A stretch of 64,000 nucleotides of DNA from Microbacterium paraoxydans (GCF_020524545.1 NZ_JAIVLG010000002.1:310001-374000), one strand, 5' to 3'. Counted from the stretch's first letter, positions 8,563-17,320 are shown. The notes: generated by a model from the sequence alone, not told the origin. Numbers and translations: made by a program.

Positions 8563-9047
8563 GCGACACGTCGGGCCCTGCCGAGGCGAAGGCCGCACCC
8601 ACCCCGCCGACGCGCATCGAGAGCCCGAGCGAGGAAGTCGAGCAGCATCCGGCTGCGGCCGCGCGGCTTCCCGGCGCTCGCCGGGAGGGGTACGCCAAGT
8701 TCCCGACCGGTCCCGTCGGTATCGAACCCGTGGTCGTGAGCGGTCCCGACATCGACGCACGAGACGACGTGGAGTGGGAGCCGTCGACCGACGCCGCGCC
8801 TATCGACGACACGCGACTCGCCCCGTGGGCGCTGCTGGCGGCGATCGTCGCGCTCGGAGCCTCCTTCTTCGTCGGCTGGGGGATCCCGGTCGCGATCGTC
8901 GCGGTCATCGCCGCGGCCATGTCGCTGCGTCGCCCCGTGGAAAGCCGCGCGATCGCGCGGTGGGCGCTCGTGCTGGGGCTCTGCGCGACCGTCTACAGCC
9001 TGGGCTGGCTGGTCTGGGCGGGCATGCAGTTCGAGCGGCTCGGGTGA
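8559..9047 (+). CDS. Hypothetical membrane protein, DUF4190-like
   Basis: A 162-residue protein of unknown function. Residues 1-85 are charged, proline- and alanine-rich and probably disordered; the C-terminal half holds two hydrophobic stretches (about 88-123, possibly a hairpin, and about 134-156), so it is an inner-membrane protein with a cytoplasmic N-terminal tail. The hydrophobic layout resembles the DUF4190 type, which is only a similarity of shape. The ATG overlaps the tsaD stop (ATGA), so it is translated with the t6A genes, but nothing links it functionally to them. Confidence 0.75.
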   Translation: MSDTSGPAEAKAAPTPPTRIESPSEEVEQHPAAAARLPGARREGYAKFPTGPVGIEPVVVSGPDIDARDDVEWEPSTDAAPIDDTRLAPWALLAAIVALGASFFVGWGIPVAIVAVIAAAMSLRRPVESRAIARWALVLGLCATVYSLGWLVWAGMQFERLG

Positions 9048-9051
9048 TCGG

Positions 9052-10155
9052 GTGCTCGACGCCGAGGAGTCGGAGGAGCTGCGCTCCCTGCACGCACGGG
9101 CCTACGGGCGCGATGCCGCACTGACGGACGCTGAGGCGACACGACTGCGCGAACTCGAGGACCGCCGACGGGTCCCGGCCGTCGAGCCCGAGCACGTCGA
9201 GGAACCCGTGCAGGTCGAGGAGGGGGAGGTCCTCGAGCCGTCGACGAGTGACCGCGTGGACGATTCCCCGTCGGAGATGCGCGTCCTGGCGGCCGGGACC
9301 GAGCCGACCGCGGAGGCATCGGCATCGGCGGGATCATCGCTGCGGTCGTTGCTCGCTGTGGCGCGGTCGCACTGGCGACCGGTCGCACTCGCCACCGTGG
9401 CGGTGCTCCTGATCGGATTGGGGGCGGGGTGGCTCGCCTTCGGCCGCGCCGACAGCGCACCGGTCGCGCTGACCCCCGAGCAGCAGCAATGGGAAGATGA
9501 CCTCGTCGCCGGCGGCGACTACGACCCCGGCTCGATCCGCGCGCTCGGGGTGGAGCAGGGAGCGGTCATCTGGACCGCGACCAAGGACGGCCGGGAGCGC
9601 ACCTGCCTGATCCTGAGCACGGGCGATGTGACCCTGCCGAACTGCAACGAGACGGAATCCGTCACGGCGGAAGGGATCTACGGCTCGATCACGGTGCGGA
9701 CCGACGAAGATCTGCAGAGGCAGGTCAGCGCCCAGATGCTCTTCACCGCGTCGGGTGAGCCTGCGGTCGCGGTGAGCTCCTACGACTACGACTCGCTGCA
9801 GACCGGGATCACGTATGCGAATGAGAAGGAGTCGCAGACCGCCGACCGGCTGGTGCGCGAGGGGTACGACATGCATTCCCTCTGGGTCGTCGGCTACGAC
9901 GGAGACGTTCCGCTCTGGACGGCCGTGCAGCGCGACTCGCAGAGCTCCTGCCTGATCTACGACGGATCCACGGATGATTCCCCGGAGGCGTGCCTCGATC
10001 CCGAGACGATGCAGGAGCAGGGGTCGAGTCTCGTCCTCAACCGCGTCGACCCCGACTCCGGTGCCGTCACGCACTTCGAGCTGGCCTCGAGCACGGGGCC
10101 CGGCTACCTCGTCATCACCCGCGAAAGGGATGCCACCGGTGCAGCCGAGGACTGA
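9052..10155 (+). CDS. Membrane-anchored protein of unknown family, first of two tandem paralogues
   Basis: A 367-residue protein with no family I recognise. The cytoplasmic N-terminus has the motif EELRSLHARAYGRDAALT followed by an acidic, disordered stretch; one transmembrane helix lies near residues 105-128 (ALATVAVLLIGLGAGWLAFG); the rest should be extracellular. That part contains two similar repeats, each with the pattern W-T-A-x(6-8)-C-L-I then a second cysteine 12-15 residues later, suggesting disulfides. GTG start. The next gene repeats the whole layout at lower identity. It lies four bases after the preceding membrane-protein gene. Confidence 0.75.
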   Translation: MLDAEESEELRSLHARAYGRDAALTDAEATRLRELEDRRRVPAVEPEHVEEPVQVEEGEVLEPSTSDRVDDSPSEMRVLAAGTEPTAEASASAGSSLRSLLAVARSHWRPVALATVAVLLIGLGAGWLAFGRADSAPVALTPEQQQWEDDLVAGGDYDPGSIRALGVEQGAVIWTATKDGRERTCLILSTGDVTLPNCNETESVTAEGIYGSITVRTDEDLQRQVSAQMLFTASGEPAVAVSSYDYDSLQTGITYANEKESQTADRLVREGYDMHSLWVVGYDGDVPLWTAVQRDSQSSCLIYDGSTDDSPEACLDPETMQEQGSSLVLNRVDPDSGAVTHFELASSTGPGYLVITRERDATGAAED

Positions 10156-11314
10156 CGCCGAGGAGCTTCGGGCACTGCAGCAGCGGGCCTACGGCCGCGG
10201 GGCGCAGCTGACGGAGCGGGAGGCCGAGCGCCTGCGCGCGCTCGAGGAGGCGCGTCGCAGTCCGATCGGGTCTGCGCCGCCGGATGATGACGTGGCTGCC
10301 GAAGAAGATTCCCCGGCGGAGGGCGGGAGTCCCGCGGAAGAAGCGCCTGCGCCTGCCCTCATCGAGCCTTCCGTGCCGGTCGCACCTGCCGTCAGCGACG
10401 AACCCGGGCCGCGCCGGGGTGCGGTGCGCGTACACCTCGTGTCCATGATCGTGGCGGTCGCTGTCGTGCTCGCGATCGGCGTCGGAGCCGGCTGGGCTCT
10501 GTTCTCGCCGAGGATCGCGGGCATTCCGCTGACGGGCGAACAGCAGCAGCGCCGCGCGGAGCTCTCGGCCTCGACGTTCGATCCGGGCTCCGTCCGTGCC
10601 ATCGCCGGGTCGGACGACGCCCTGGTCTGGTATGCGACCAGGGACGACGGCGCCCTGAGCTGCATGATCCTCGATGTGAGCGGTCGCGCGCAGACGGACT
10701 GCCTTCCGGGCGAGGAGGTCGGCAACGGCTTGACCGCGGTTCTCCCCGTGGAGGCGGACGGGACGATCGGCGAGGACTCTTCCGGCGACGGGGCCTTCGG
10801 CGTGGAGACGGTCATCGCCACGTTGCGCCTGTCGGTCGACGGTGAGCCGATGGCGGGGATCCAGCGCTGGGGCGGACCGTCCTCGCTGGCAGCTCAATTC
10901 CCGCACGAGGTGCGCGATCGCGCCGAGGAGCTCGTGGCGGACGGGTTCGGCTTCGGGCTCTCGCTGATCAGCATGTTCCGGGGAGAGCCGGTCTGGCTCG
11001 CCGACCGGCTCTCGGCGCAGGGGACGACGGACAGGTGCCTGATCGTGGATGCGGGTGGGCCTGTGGCGTGCGCGCCCTTCGAGACCGCAGTGGCGAGCGG
11101 TCTCGCCACGCAGGTCGTGGACGGCGGCTCCGGCGATGGCAGGCAGACGATCACGGCGCTCGAACTGAGGTTCACGGGCCAGCAGTACGCGTATCTCGAT
11201 ATCACCGAGGGCGTCCCCGCGGCCACCGTCACGCCGGGGGAGTCGTTCTTCGTCGAAGCGCCGCCCGGAGACCCGATCGAGATCGCACCGCCGGGCGCGG
11301 GCACAGGCGGCTGA
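10139..11314 (+). CDS. Membrane-anchored protein of unknown family, second of two tandem paralogues
   Basis: A 391-residue paralogue of the preceding gene. It shares the N-terminal motif (EELRALQQRAYGRGAQLTE), an acidic linker, one transmembrane helix (about 98-122, VVLAIGVGAGWALF), the sequence GEQQQRRAELSASTFDPGSV directly after the membrane, and two extracellular repeats with paired cysteines (LSCMIL...C and DRCLIV...C). The C-terminus adds a proline/glycine-rich tail. The GTG at 10139 was chosen because AAAGGG lies eight bases before it; an in-frame ATG at 10130 has no room for a ribosome site. It overlaps the first paralogue by 17 bases. Function unknown. Confidence 0.75.
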   Translation: MQPRTDAEELRALQQRAYGRGAQLTEREAERLRALEEARRSPIGSAPPDDDVAAEEDSPAEGGSPAEEAPAPALIEPSVPVAPAVSDEPGPRRGAVRVHLVSMIVAVAVVLAIGVGAGWALFSPRIAGIPLTGEQQQRRAELSASTFDPGSVRAIAGSDDALVWYATRDDGALSCMILDVSGRAQTDCLPGEEVGNGLTAVLPVEADGTIGEDSSGDGAFGVETVIATLRLSVDGEPMAGIQRWGGPSSLAAQFPHEVRDRAEELVADGFGFGLSLISMFRGEPVWLADRLSAQGTTDRCLIVDAGGPVACAPFETAVASGLATQVVDGGSGDGRQTITALELRFTGQQYAYLDITEGVPAATVTPGESFFVEAPPGDPIEIAPPGAGTGG

Positions 11315-11321
11315 AAGCGCG

Positions 11322-12533
11322 TCAGCCCGCGGCGGAGACCCGGTCGGCGAGGATCGCCACGCGTCGATCACCGATGCGAGCGAGGATCAGCGTCGCCTCC
11401 TGGTCGCCGCGCAGCGTGAGCTTCTTCCGGAAGGCAGCCGGGTCGATGTCGACCCCGCGCTTCTTGATCTCGAGTCGGCCGATGCCGTGTGCCTTGAGCG
11501 CGGTGCTGATCGCTTTGGGGTTCGCCGGCAGCGTCTCGCGCACGCGGAAGGACTGCACGAAGGGGCTCGTCAGCGCGGCATCGGATGTCAGGTAGGCGAT
11601 GTGCTCATCCAGCATCCCGGCGTCCAGGCTCCTGGCGACGTCGCCGATCAGACGCGCACGGATGACGGCGCCGTCGGGTTCGTGCAGGAAGGCGCCGAGC
11701 TCACGGACCGGTTCGTCGACGGCATCTGCGGCTGCGGTGAGCTCGTGCGAGCGGTCGTCGCGGATGACGAGGGCCGCGCGGCGAACGCCTTCACGGGCGA
11801 GGGCGCCGCTCCACACCACGAGTTCGACCACGCTGCCGTCGGCGCTCACCCACTGCGACTCGGCATCGGTCGGCAGCGCGTCGCGGTCGTGCGCCGGACC
11901 GAGCTTGATACCCGTGGGCAGACGGCGGGAGACGTCGAATGCCCAGTCGAGGGAGGGCGAGTAGTCATCGGCCGACACCCGCCTCGTCTCACTGTGCCCT
12001 GAGGTGCGCCGGGCGGGATCCATCCAGATCGCCCGGTCGTCCGTAGCCGTCATCGCCTCGAGGGCGTTCTCGGCGGTGTCGTGGCGCACCGCCGCGCCGT
12101 CACCGAACGGGGCGAGGTTGAAGGCCGCGATCGCGGCGGTGACCTCATCGGCGTCGACGGCCAGGACGTCGAGCCCGGCCCCGGTGAAGGCCAGGGCATC
12201 GCCGCCGATCCCGCAGCCGAGGTCGGCGACCGCCGTGAACCCGGCGCTGCGGATCCGCTGAGCGTGGCGGGCCGCGACCCCGAGCCTGGTCGCCTGCTCC
12301 AGGCCCGCCCGGGTGAAGAGCATGCGTCCGGCGAAAGGTCCGAACTTGGCGGCGGCCCGGGATCGTAGGTGAGCCTGTCCGACCACCGCGGAGACCAGGT
12401 CGGGGGAGTGCCCGGCGGCACGCAGTCGCGAGACCGCATGCGCGACGTCTGCGCTCGATGCGACCGTCCCGACCGCATCGAGGAGTTCGAGACCGGCGGG
12501 GGTCAGCAGGGCGCGCAGCTCGGACATCTCCAC
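11322..12533 (-). CDS. Class I SAM-dependent methyltransferase with THUMP-like C-terminal domain
   Basis: A 403-residue enzyme. The S-adenosylmethionine site is seen as FTAVADLGCGIGGDALAF (about residues 99-116), followed by VLAVDADEVTAAIAA and an acidic/DPARR motif (IWMDPARRTSG). The C-terminal part, with IGRLEIKKRGVDIDPAAFRK, resembles the THUMP-like domain of a conserved bacterial methyltransferase family probably acting on RNA; the substrate is unknown. The GTG start at 12533 is supported by a TAGGCT box ending six bases upstream; ATG at 12527 is an alternative. Divergent from groES. Confidence 0.85.
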   Translation of the reverse strand: MEMSELRALLTPAGLELLDAVGTVASSADVAHAVSRLRAAGHSPDLVSAVVGQAHLRSRAAAKFGPFAGRMLFTRAGLEQATRLGVAARHAQRIRSAGFTAVADLGCGIGGDALAFTGAGLDVLAVDADEVTAAIAAFNLAPFGDGAAVRHDTAENALEAMTATDDRAIWMDPARRTSGHSETRRVSADDYSPSLDWAFDVSRRLPTGIKLGPAHDRDALPTDAESQWVSADGSVVELVVWSGALAREGVRRAALVIRDDRSHELTAAADAVDEPVRELGAFLHEPDGAVIRARLIGDVARSLDAGMLDEHIAYLTSDAALTSPFVQSFRVRETLPANPKAISTALKAHGIGRLEIKKRGVDIDPAAFRKKLTLRGDQEATLILARIGDRRVAILADRVSAAG

Positions 12534-12539
12534 GCCCTC

Positions 12540-12545
12540 AGCCTA
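12540..12545 (-). promoter_or_regulatory. -10 box for a leaderless methyltransferase transcript
   Basis: On the minus strand TAGGCT ends six bases before the GTG at 12533, the leaderless spacing seen at other genes here. Confidence 0.55.
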
Positions 12546-12573
12546 ATTCCCCGCCACGCGGGGAGCGGGTGTG

Positions 12574-12600
12574 CTGGCACTCGCATTGCGTGAGTGCCAG
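12574..12600 (+). promoter_or_regulatory. CIRCE operator 1 (HrcA site) of groES
   Basis: CTGGCACTC, nine bases, GAGTGCCAG. The arms extend to a perfect 13-base inverted repeat (12570-12582 and 12592-12604). This matches the CIRCE pattern TTAGCACTC-N9-GAGTGCTAA bound by the heat-shock repressor HrcA. It overlaps the -35 region. Confidence 0.9.
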
Positions 12601-12615
12601 CACACCGCCTACACT
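12586..12615 (+). promoter_or_regulatory. Vegetative-type groES promoter
   Basis: TTGCGT at 12586-12591, an 18-base spacer and TACACT at 12610-12615. The -35 lies in the loop of CIRCE 1 and the -10 just before CIRCE 2, so HrcA bound at either site would block polymerase. Confidence 0.65.
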
Positions 12616-12619
12616 GGCA

Positions 12620-12646
12620 TTAGCACTCTCGGGTTGAGAGTGCGAA
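12620..12646 (+). promoter_or_regulatory. CIRCE operator 2 (HrcA site) of groES
   Basis: TTAGCACTC, nine bases, GAGTGCGAA: the left arm is the exact CIRCE consensus and the right arm differs in two positions. It lies just after the predicted transcription start. Confidence 0.9.
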
Positions 12647-12686
12647 CAAGTCTTTCGTGTCAGCGTCAAGAAAGAAGAGGTAGACC

Positions 12687-12983
12687 GTGTCGGTTTCCAT
12701 CAAGCCGCTCGAGGACCGGATCGTCATCAAGCAGGTCGAGGCCGAGCAGACCACCGCGAGTGGCCTGGTCATCCCCGACACCGCCAAGGAGAAGCCCCAG
12801 GAGGGCGAGGTCGTGGCGGTCGGCCCCGGCCGTGTCGATGACAACGGCAACCGTGTTCCGATCGACGTCGCCGTCGGCGACCGCGTGCTCTACAGCAAGT
12901 ACGGCGGCACCGAGGTGAAGTTCGGCGCAGACGAGTTCCTCGTCCTGTCCGCTCGCGACGTCCTGGCGGTCGTCGTCCGCTGA
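12687..12983 (+). CDS. groES: Co-chaperonin GroES
   Basis: The 98-residue GroES forms the heptameric lid of the GroEL folding chamber. The sequence is canonical: [21 protein letters not shown] with the mobile loop, then [23 protein letters not shown], and [17 protein letters not shown] near the end. GTG start with AAGAGG upstream. Two CIRCE operators and a promoter precede it. It stands alone: a hairpin terminator follows and groEL is not adjacent, as is common in actinobacteria that keep a second groEL elsewhere. Confidence 0.97.
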   Translation: MSVSIKPLEDRIVIKQVEAEQTTASGLVIPDTAKEKPQEGEVVAVGPGRVDDNGNRVPIDVAVGDRVLYSKYGGTEVKFGADEFLVLSARDVLAVVVR

Positions 12984-13032
12984 TCTGCGGAACCCGATCC
13001 GGTCCCTCCGCGGGGCAGGGTCGAGGTCCTCG

Positions 13033-13066
13033 AAGGGGCCCGGATGCATCGGCATCCGGGCCCCTT
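13033..13066 (+). terminator. Hairpin terminator after groES
   Basis: A perfect 15-base stem (13033-13047 with 13052-13066) and a four-base loop, GC-rich and ending CCCCTT. It separates groES from rarD. Confidence 0.8.
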
Positions 13067-13081
13067 CCGCATTCCCGGCGC

Positions 13082-13087
13082 TAGTGT
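13082..13087 (+). promoter_or_regulatory. -10 box for a leaderless rarD transcript
   Basis: TAGTGT ends six bases before the GTG at 13094. No ribosome-binding site precedes the start. Confidence 0.6.
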
Positions 13088-13093
13088 TGTGCG

Positions 13094-14026
13094 GTGACCC
13101 CTGAGACGACCCGCGCCACCCGGACCGCGGGGGTCGCCTACGCCGGAGCCGCCTACCTGCTCTGGGGCGTGCTTCCTCTCTACTTCCTCCTGCTCGCACC
13201 GACCGGGCCGTGGGAGGTCGTCGCGTGGCGGGTGCTCCTGTCGTTCGTGTTCTGCCTCCTGCTGCTCACCGTCACCCGAGGGTGGAGCGCGTTCGGGGGG
13301 ATCCTCCGGCAACCTCGGCTGCTCGGCTGGACGGCGCTCGCCGGACTGCTGATCTACGTCAACTGGCAGGTGTTCCTCATCGGAACCCTCAGCGACAACG
13401 TGATCGAGACGAGCCTGGGCTACTTCATCAACCCGATCACCACGGTGCTGCTCGGCGTCTTCGTGCTGAAGGAGCGCATCCGCAGGCTGCAGTGGGCAGC
13501 GATCGCCATCGCGGCGGCCGCCGTCGTCGTGATCATCGTGGCCTACCGTGCCTTCCCGTGGATCGCGCTCTCACTGACGGCGTCCTTCGGCATCTACGGG
13601 CTCATCAAGAAGAAGATCGGCCCGGCGGTCGATGCCGTCAGCGGACTCACCCTCGAGTCGTTCTGGCTGATCCCGATCGCCGTCGCGCAGCTGATCGTGG
13701 TGTCGCTGACGCCGGCGGGAATCACGATGGGGACGAACGGAGGAGTGCACGCCGTGCTGCTGGCCTTCGCGGGCGTCGCGACGGCGGTACCGCTGCTGCT
13801 GTTCGCAGCGGGAACCCGGCGCATCAACCTCACGGTGATCGGCATGATCCAGTTCATCACCCCGGTGCTGCAGTTCCTCATCGGCGCCGTCGTCCTCAAC
13901 GAGCCGATGCCGCCGGAGCGCTGGGCGGGATTCATCCTCGTCTGGATCGCCATCGCCGTGTTCCTGGTCGATCTGATGCTCGCTGGACGCCGTGGACGCC
14001 GGATCGCCGCGACCGAGCTCGTCTGA
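13094..14026 (+). CDS. rarD: EamA-family transporter RarD
   Basis: A 310-residue inner-membrane protein of the drug/metabolite transporter superfamily with about ten predicted helices in two EamA halves. RarD hallmarks are AGAAYLLWGVLPLYFLLL at the start, LIYVNWQVFLIGTLSDNVIETSLGYFINPI and the C-terminal FITPVLQFLIGAVVLNEPMP. RarD proteins are named for a chloramphenicol-sensitivity phenotype, but their substrate is not established. GTG start and probable leaderless message. Not in an operon: a terminator lies before it and livJ has its own leader after it. Confidence 0.9.
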   Translation: MTPETTRATRTAGVAYAGAAYLLWGVLPLYFLLLAPTGPWEVVAWRVLLSFVFCLLLLTVTRGWSAFGGILRQPRLLGWTALAGLLIYVNWQVFLIGTLSDNVIETSLGYFINPITTVLLGVFVLKERIRRLQWAAIAIAAAAVVVIIVAYRAFPWIALSLTASFGIYGLIKKKIGPAVDAVSGLTLESFWLIPIAVAQLIVVSLTPAGITMGTNGGVHAVLLAFAGVATAVPLLLFAAGTRRINLTVIGMIQFITPVLQFLIGAVVLNEPMPPERWAGFILVWIAIAVFLVDLMLAGRRGRRIAATELV

Positions 14027-14170
14027 ACCCGAGTCTCTTCTCGCCCCGAACCCGGTGTCGGATCGTTAACGCACCGAGATACTTGCGATCCCTGCACGCG
14101 GGTATCACGGCCTAGTGTTAGAGCACCCGCTTGTGGTCACAATCCACGTTCAGTTACGCAAGGGAGCATC

Positions 14171-15430
14171 ATGAACGCACTGAAGGGCTCGCGCACCGCG
14201 AAGGTCTTCGCCGGGATCGCCTTGATCAGCGCATCCGCCATCGTCGTCGCCGGCTGCAGCAGCACGCCGAACGCCGAGCCGAGCGAGGGCGGTGAGAAGG
14301 CGGCCGTCGATCTGACGCTCAAGCTCGGCTCGCTGCTTCCGCAGACCGGATCGCTGGCGTTCCTCGGCCCGCCCATGGAGTCCGGTGTCGGACTCGCCGT
14401 CCAGGAGGTCAACGAAGCCGCCGCCGGCATCACGATCGACCTGACGGCCGAGGACGAGGGTGACACGGACACCAAGGCGTACGAGACCTCGATCACCAAG
14501 CTGCAGGGCGCCGGCGTCTCCGCCATCGTCGGAGCAGCGGCATCCGGTGTCTCCAAGCTCATCCTCGACGGCAACGTCAGCGCGGGCATCCTCCAGATCT
14601 CGGCGTCGAACACCTCGCCGGACTTCACCGACTGGGACGACAACGGCCTGTACTTCCGTACCGCGCCCAGCGACCTGCTCCAGGGTGAGGTCCTCGGCAA
14701 CCTGATCGCCGAGGACGGTGCGAAGACGCTCGGCATCATCTACCAGAACGACGCCTACGGCACGGGCCTGAACGACGCGATCACCACGACGTTCGAGGGC
14801 ACCGGCGGCGAGGTCGTCGAGTCGGTGTCGTTCAACGTCGGTGACGCCCAGTTCGACGCGCAGGTCGAGTCGATCAAGGCGCAGAACCCCGACGCGGTCG
14901 CGATCGTGTCGTTCGACCAGTTCAAGACCATCGCGCCGCTGCTGGTGAACGCCGGCATCACGGCCGACAAGTTCTACATGGTGGACGGCAACCTGTCCGA
15001 CTACGGCAGCGAGATCCCGGTCTCGCTCGAGGGGGCGCAGGGCACGAAGGCCGGCCCCGCACTCGAGGACGACTTCACCGATCGCCTCCAGGCGTACTGG
15101 ACCGGTGAGGGCAACGCCGAGGTCAAGGACTTCACCTACGCCGCCGAGGCGTACGATGCGGTGATCCTCGTCGCGCTGGCCTCGCTGGCCGCGGGATCGA
15201 CGGAAGGCGCGGACATCGCGGCGAAGATGCAGGAGGTGTCCGGCGGGTCGGGCGACGGCGAGAAGTGCACGAGCTTCGCCGATTGCGCCAAGATCATCAA
15301 CGACGGCGGCACGGCCGACTACGACGGCTACTCCGGCGAGGTCACGTTCGATGAGGCCGGCGACCCGCAGGGCGCCACGATCGGCATCTACAAGTACAAC
15401 GCCGAGAACACCATCGAGCGCACCAACTGA
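14171..15430 (+). CDS. livJ: Branched-chain amino acid ABC transporter substrate-binding lipoprotein
   Basis: A 419-residue type I periplasmic-binding protein. Residues 1-29 form a lipoprotein signal with lipobox VVAGC and lipidation expected at Cys29. The mature part has family features: LKLGSLLPQTGSLAFLGPPM, GVGLAVQEVNEA, VSAIVGAAASGVSKLILD and the hinge IYQNDAYGTGLNDAI. It should bind a branched-chain or related amino acid outside the membrane and pass it to LivHM. AAGGGAG precedes the ATG. It is convergent with livHMGF on the minus strand, so it is transcribed separately from the rest of its transporter. Confidence 0.9.
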   Translation: MNALKGSRTAKVFAGIALISASAIVVAGCSSTPNAEPSEGGEKAAVDLTLKLGSLLPQTGSLAFLGPPMESGVGLAVQEVNEAAAGITIDLTAEDEGDTDTKAYETSITKLQGAGVSAIVGAAASGVSKLILDGNVSAGILQISASNTSPDFTDWDDNGLYFRTAPSDLLQGEVLGNLIAEDGAKTLGIIYQNDAYGTGLNDAITTTFEGTGGEVVESVSFNVGDAQFDAQVESIKAQNPDAVAIVSFDQFKTIAPLLVNAGITADKFYMVDGNLSDYGSEIPVSLEGAQGTKAGPALEDDFTDRLQAYWTGEGNAEVKDFTYAAEAYDAVILVALASLAAGSTEGADIAAKMQEVSGGSGDGEKCTSFADCAKIINDGGTADYDGYSGEVTFDEAGDPQGATIGIYKYNAENTIERTN

Positions 15431-15447
15431 TCGCACGATCACAGACG

Positions 15448-15474
15448 AAGGCCCCGGATCCGATCCGGGGCCTT
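15448..15474. terminator. Bidirectional terminator between livJ and livF
   Basis: Perfect 12-base stem (AAGGCCCCGGAT at 15448-15459, complement at 15463-15474), three-base loop, flanked by A and T residues on the two sides, between convergent genes. Confidence 0.85.
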
Positions 15475-15494
15475 TGTCGTTGCGACTCTGCGGC

Positions 15495-16268
15495 TCAGGC
15501 CGCATCGGTGCCGAGCGTACCGAGGTAGAGACCGATCACCTTCGGATCGTTCAGGAGATTCCTTCCCGTGCCCTCGTAGGCGTCCTTGCCCTGATCGAGC
15601 ACGTAGCCCCGGTCGCAGATCTGCAGGCAGCGCCGAGCGTTCTGCTCCACCATGATGGTCGTGACGCCCGCCTTGTTGATGTCGGAGACGCGGATGAACG
15701 CATCGTCCTGTCGCACGGGGGAGAGTCCGGCGGACGGCTCGTCGAGCAGCAGCACCGACGGGTCCATCATCAACGCGCGCGACATGGCGACCATCTGCCG
15801 CTCACCGCCGGAGAGCGAGCCGGCCCGCTGCTTGAGGCGCTTGCCCAGCTCGGCGAAGATGCCGGTGACGAACTCGAGCCGCTCGGCGTAGATCTTGGGG
15901 TTCTGATAGAGCCCCATCTGCAGGTTCTCCTCGATGGACAGCGAGGGGAAGACGTTGTTCGTCTGGGGCACGAACGCCACGCCTCGGCGCACGAGCTTGT
16001 CGGCCTTCAGCCCGACGATGCTCTCGCCCTTGACCGTGATGTTGCCGCTGCGCACGTTGACGAGTCCGAAGATCGCCTTCAACAGCGTCGACTTGCCCGC
16101 TCCGTTCGGGCCGATGATGCCGATCAGCTCTCCCTGGCGGGCGACGAGGTTCGCCCCGTTGAGGATGTTCACGCCGGGGAGATAGCCGGCATGGACATCG
16201 GTCAGCTCGACGACGACGTCGTTCTGAGACGCGCCCTGTGGTGCTTCGATCGGCGTTCCTGCACTCAT
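15495..16268 (-). CDS. livF: Branched-chain amino acid ABC transporter ATP-binding protein LivF
   Basis: A 257-residue ABC ATPase of the LivF class. Walker A is IGPNGAGKSTLLKAIFGL (about residue 50), the signature is SLSGGERQMVAMSRALM and Walker B is VLLLDEPSAGLSP. The first 15 residues are a short non-conserved extension. ATG overlaps the livG stop by four bases. With LivG it powers the LivHM permease pair in the cytoplasmic membrane. Last gene of the livHMGF operon. Confidence 0.93.
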   Translation of the reverse strand: MSAGTPIEAPQGASQNDVVVELTDVHAGYLPGVNILNGANLVARQGELIGIIGPNGAGKSTLLKAIFGLVNVRSGNITVKGESIVGLKADKLVRRGVAFVPQTNNVFPSLSIEENLQMGLYQNPKIYAERLEFVTGIFAELGKRLKQRAGSLSGGERQMVAMSRALMMDPSVLLLDEPSAGLSPVRQDDAFIRVSDINKAGVTTIMVEQNARRCLQICDRGYVLDQGKDAYEGTGRNLLNDPKVIGLYLGTLGTDAA

Positions 16269-17320
16269 GAGGTGCCCTTCCCCTCGTTGTCGTCGTCGTC
16301 GGTTGCGGGGTCCGTCACCTCGGCCTCGGCCTCCGCCTCCGCCTCGATCTCCTCGCGCAGCCTCCCGGCCGCGGCGTCGGGCAGCACCGGGATGCGTCCC
16401 GTGACGGCGCCCAGGTCGACGTCCTGATGTGCGCCGAGGTACGCATCGACCACGGCAGGGTTCTCCATGACCTCGTCGGGCGGCCCCTCCGCGACGACGC
16501 GGCCCTCGGCCATCACGATCACCCAGTCCGCGATGTGGCGCACCATGTGCATGTCGTGCTCGACGAACAGCACGGTCATGCCCTCCTCCTTCAAATCGAG
16601 GATGTGATCGAGGAGCGACTGAGTCAGAGCCGGGTTGACGCCCGCCATGGGCTCGTCGAGCATCACCAGCGTCGGGTCGCTCATCAGGGCCCTGGCCATC
16701 TCGAGGAGCTTGCGCTGACCGCCCGAGAGCGCTGCGGCGAAGTCCTTCTCTTTGGCATCGAGCTTGAAGCGCGTCAGAAGATCGCGCGCCTTGGCCTCGA
16801 TCTCGGTGTCCTGAGCGCGCCAGAGGAACGGGAACAAGCTGGACCAGAAGCCCTCGCCACGCTGATGCGGAGCGCCGAGCTTCATGTTCTCGAGCACGGT
16901 GAGCAGCGACAGCGACTTGGTGAGCTGGAACGTACGGACCTGCCCCATCCGGGCCACCTTGAAGGAGGGGACCCCTGAGAGGCTCGTGCCGTCGAACGAC
17001 CAGGTGCCGCTGTTGGGTTTGTCGAAGCCGCAGAGCAGGTTGAAGAGAGTCGTCTTTCCTGCGCCGTTCGGACCGATCAGAGCGGTGATGGCGCCTCGGG
17101 GCACTTCGAGGTGGTCGACGTCGACGGCGGTCAGGCCACCGAAGCGGCGCTGCACGGCATCGACGACGAGGATCGGATCGACCTTCGCGACGCCGGGCTT
17201 GACCTCGCCCTTGGTCAGACCGGTCGTCTTCGGACGTCGGATGCTCCCCGTGGACGGGGCTGCGGTCGCCGCGCCCTCCGTCGAGTCGGGAACCTGTTCC
17301 GGGGTCAGTTCATTTGACAA
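16265..17320 (-). CDS. livG: Branched-chain amino acid ABC transporter ATP-binding protein LivG
   Basis: A 351-residue LivG-class ATPase, longer than the usual 250-260 residues because of two extensions: about 45 residues at the N-terminus and an acidic, low-complexity C-terminal tail with an EAEAEAEAE run and DDDD. The core has Walker A (IGPNGAGKTTLFNLLCGF), signature ALSGGQRKLLEMARALM, Walker B (LVMLDEPMAGVNP) and the LivG-type C-terminal AEGRVVAEGPPDEVMENPAVVDAYLG split across that region. It overlaps livM by 11 bases and livF by four. Confidence 0.92.
   Translation of the reverse strand: MSNELTPEQVPDSTEGAATAAPSTGSIRRPKTTGLTKGEVKPGVAKVDPILVVDAVQRRFGGLTAVDVDHLEVPRGAITALIGPNGAGKTTLFNLLCGFDKPNSGTWSFDGTSLSGVPSFKVARMGQVRTFQLTKSLSLLTVLENMKLGAPHQRGEGFWSSLFPFLWRAQDTEIEAKARDLLTRFKLDAKEKDFAAALSGGQRKLLEMARALMSDPTLVMLDEPMAGVNPALTQSLLDHILDLKEEGMTVLFVEHDMHMVRHIADWVIVMAEGRVVAEGPPDEVMENPAVVDAYLGAHQDVDLGAVTGRIPVLPDAAAGRLREEIEAEAEAEAEVTDPATDDDDNEGKGTS

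Noticed and set aside
9974-10138. Upstream extension of the second tandem paralogue
   Set aside because: It lies within the first paralogue in another frame; the conserved EELRALQQRAYG motif starts only after the GTG at 10139.
12984-13081. Possible groEL fragment after groES
   Set aside because: The gap holds only the terminator hairpin; no coding similarity was seen.
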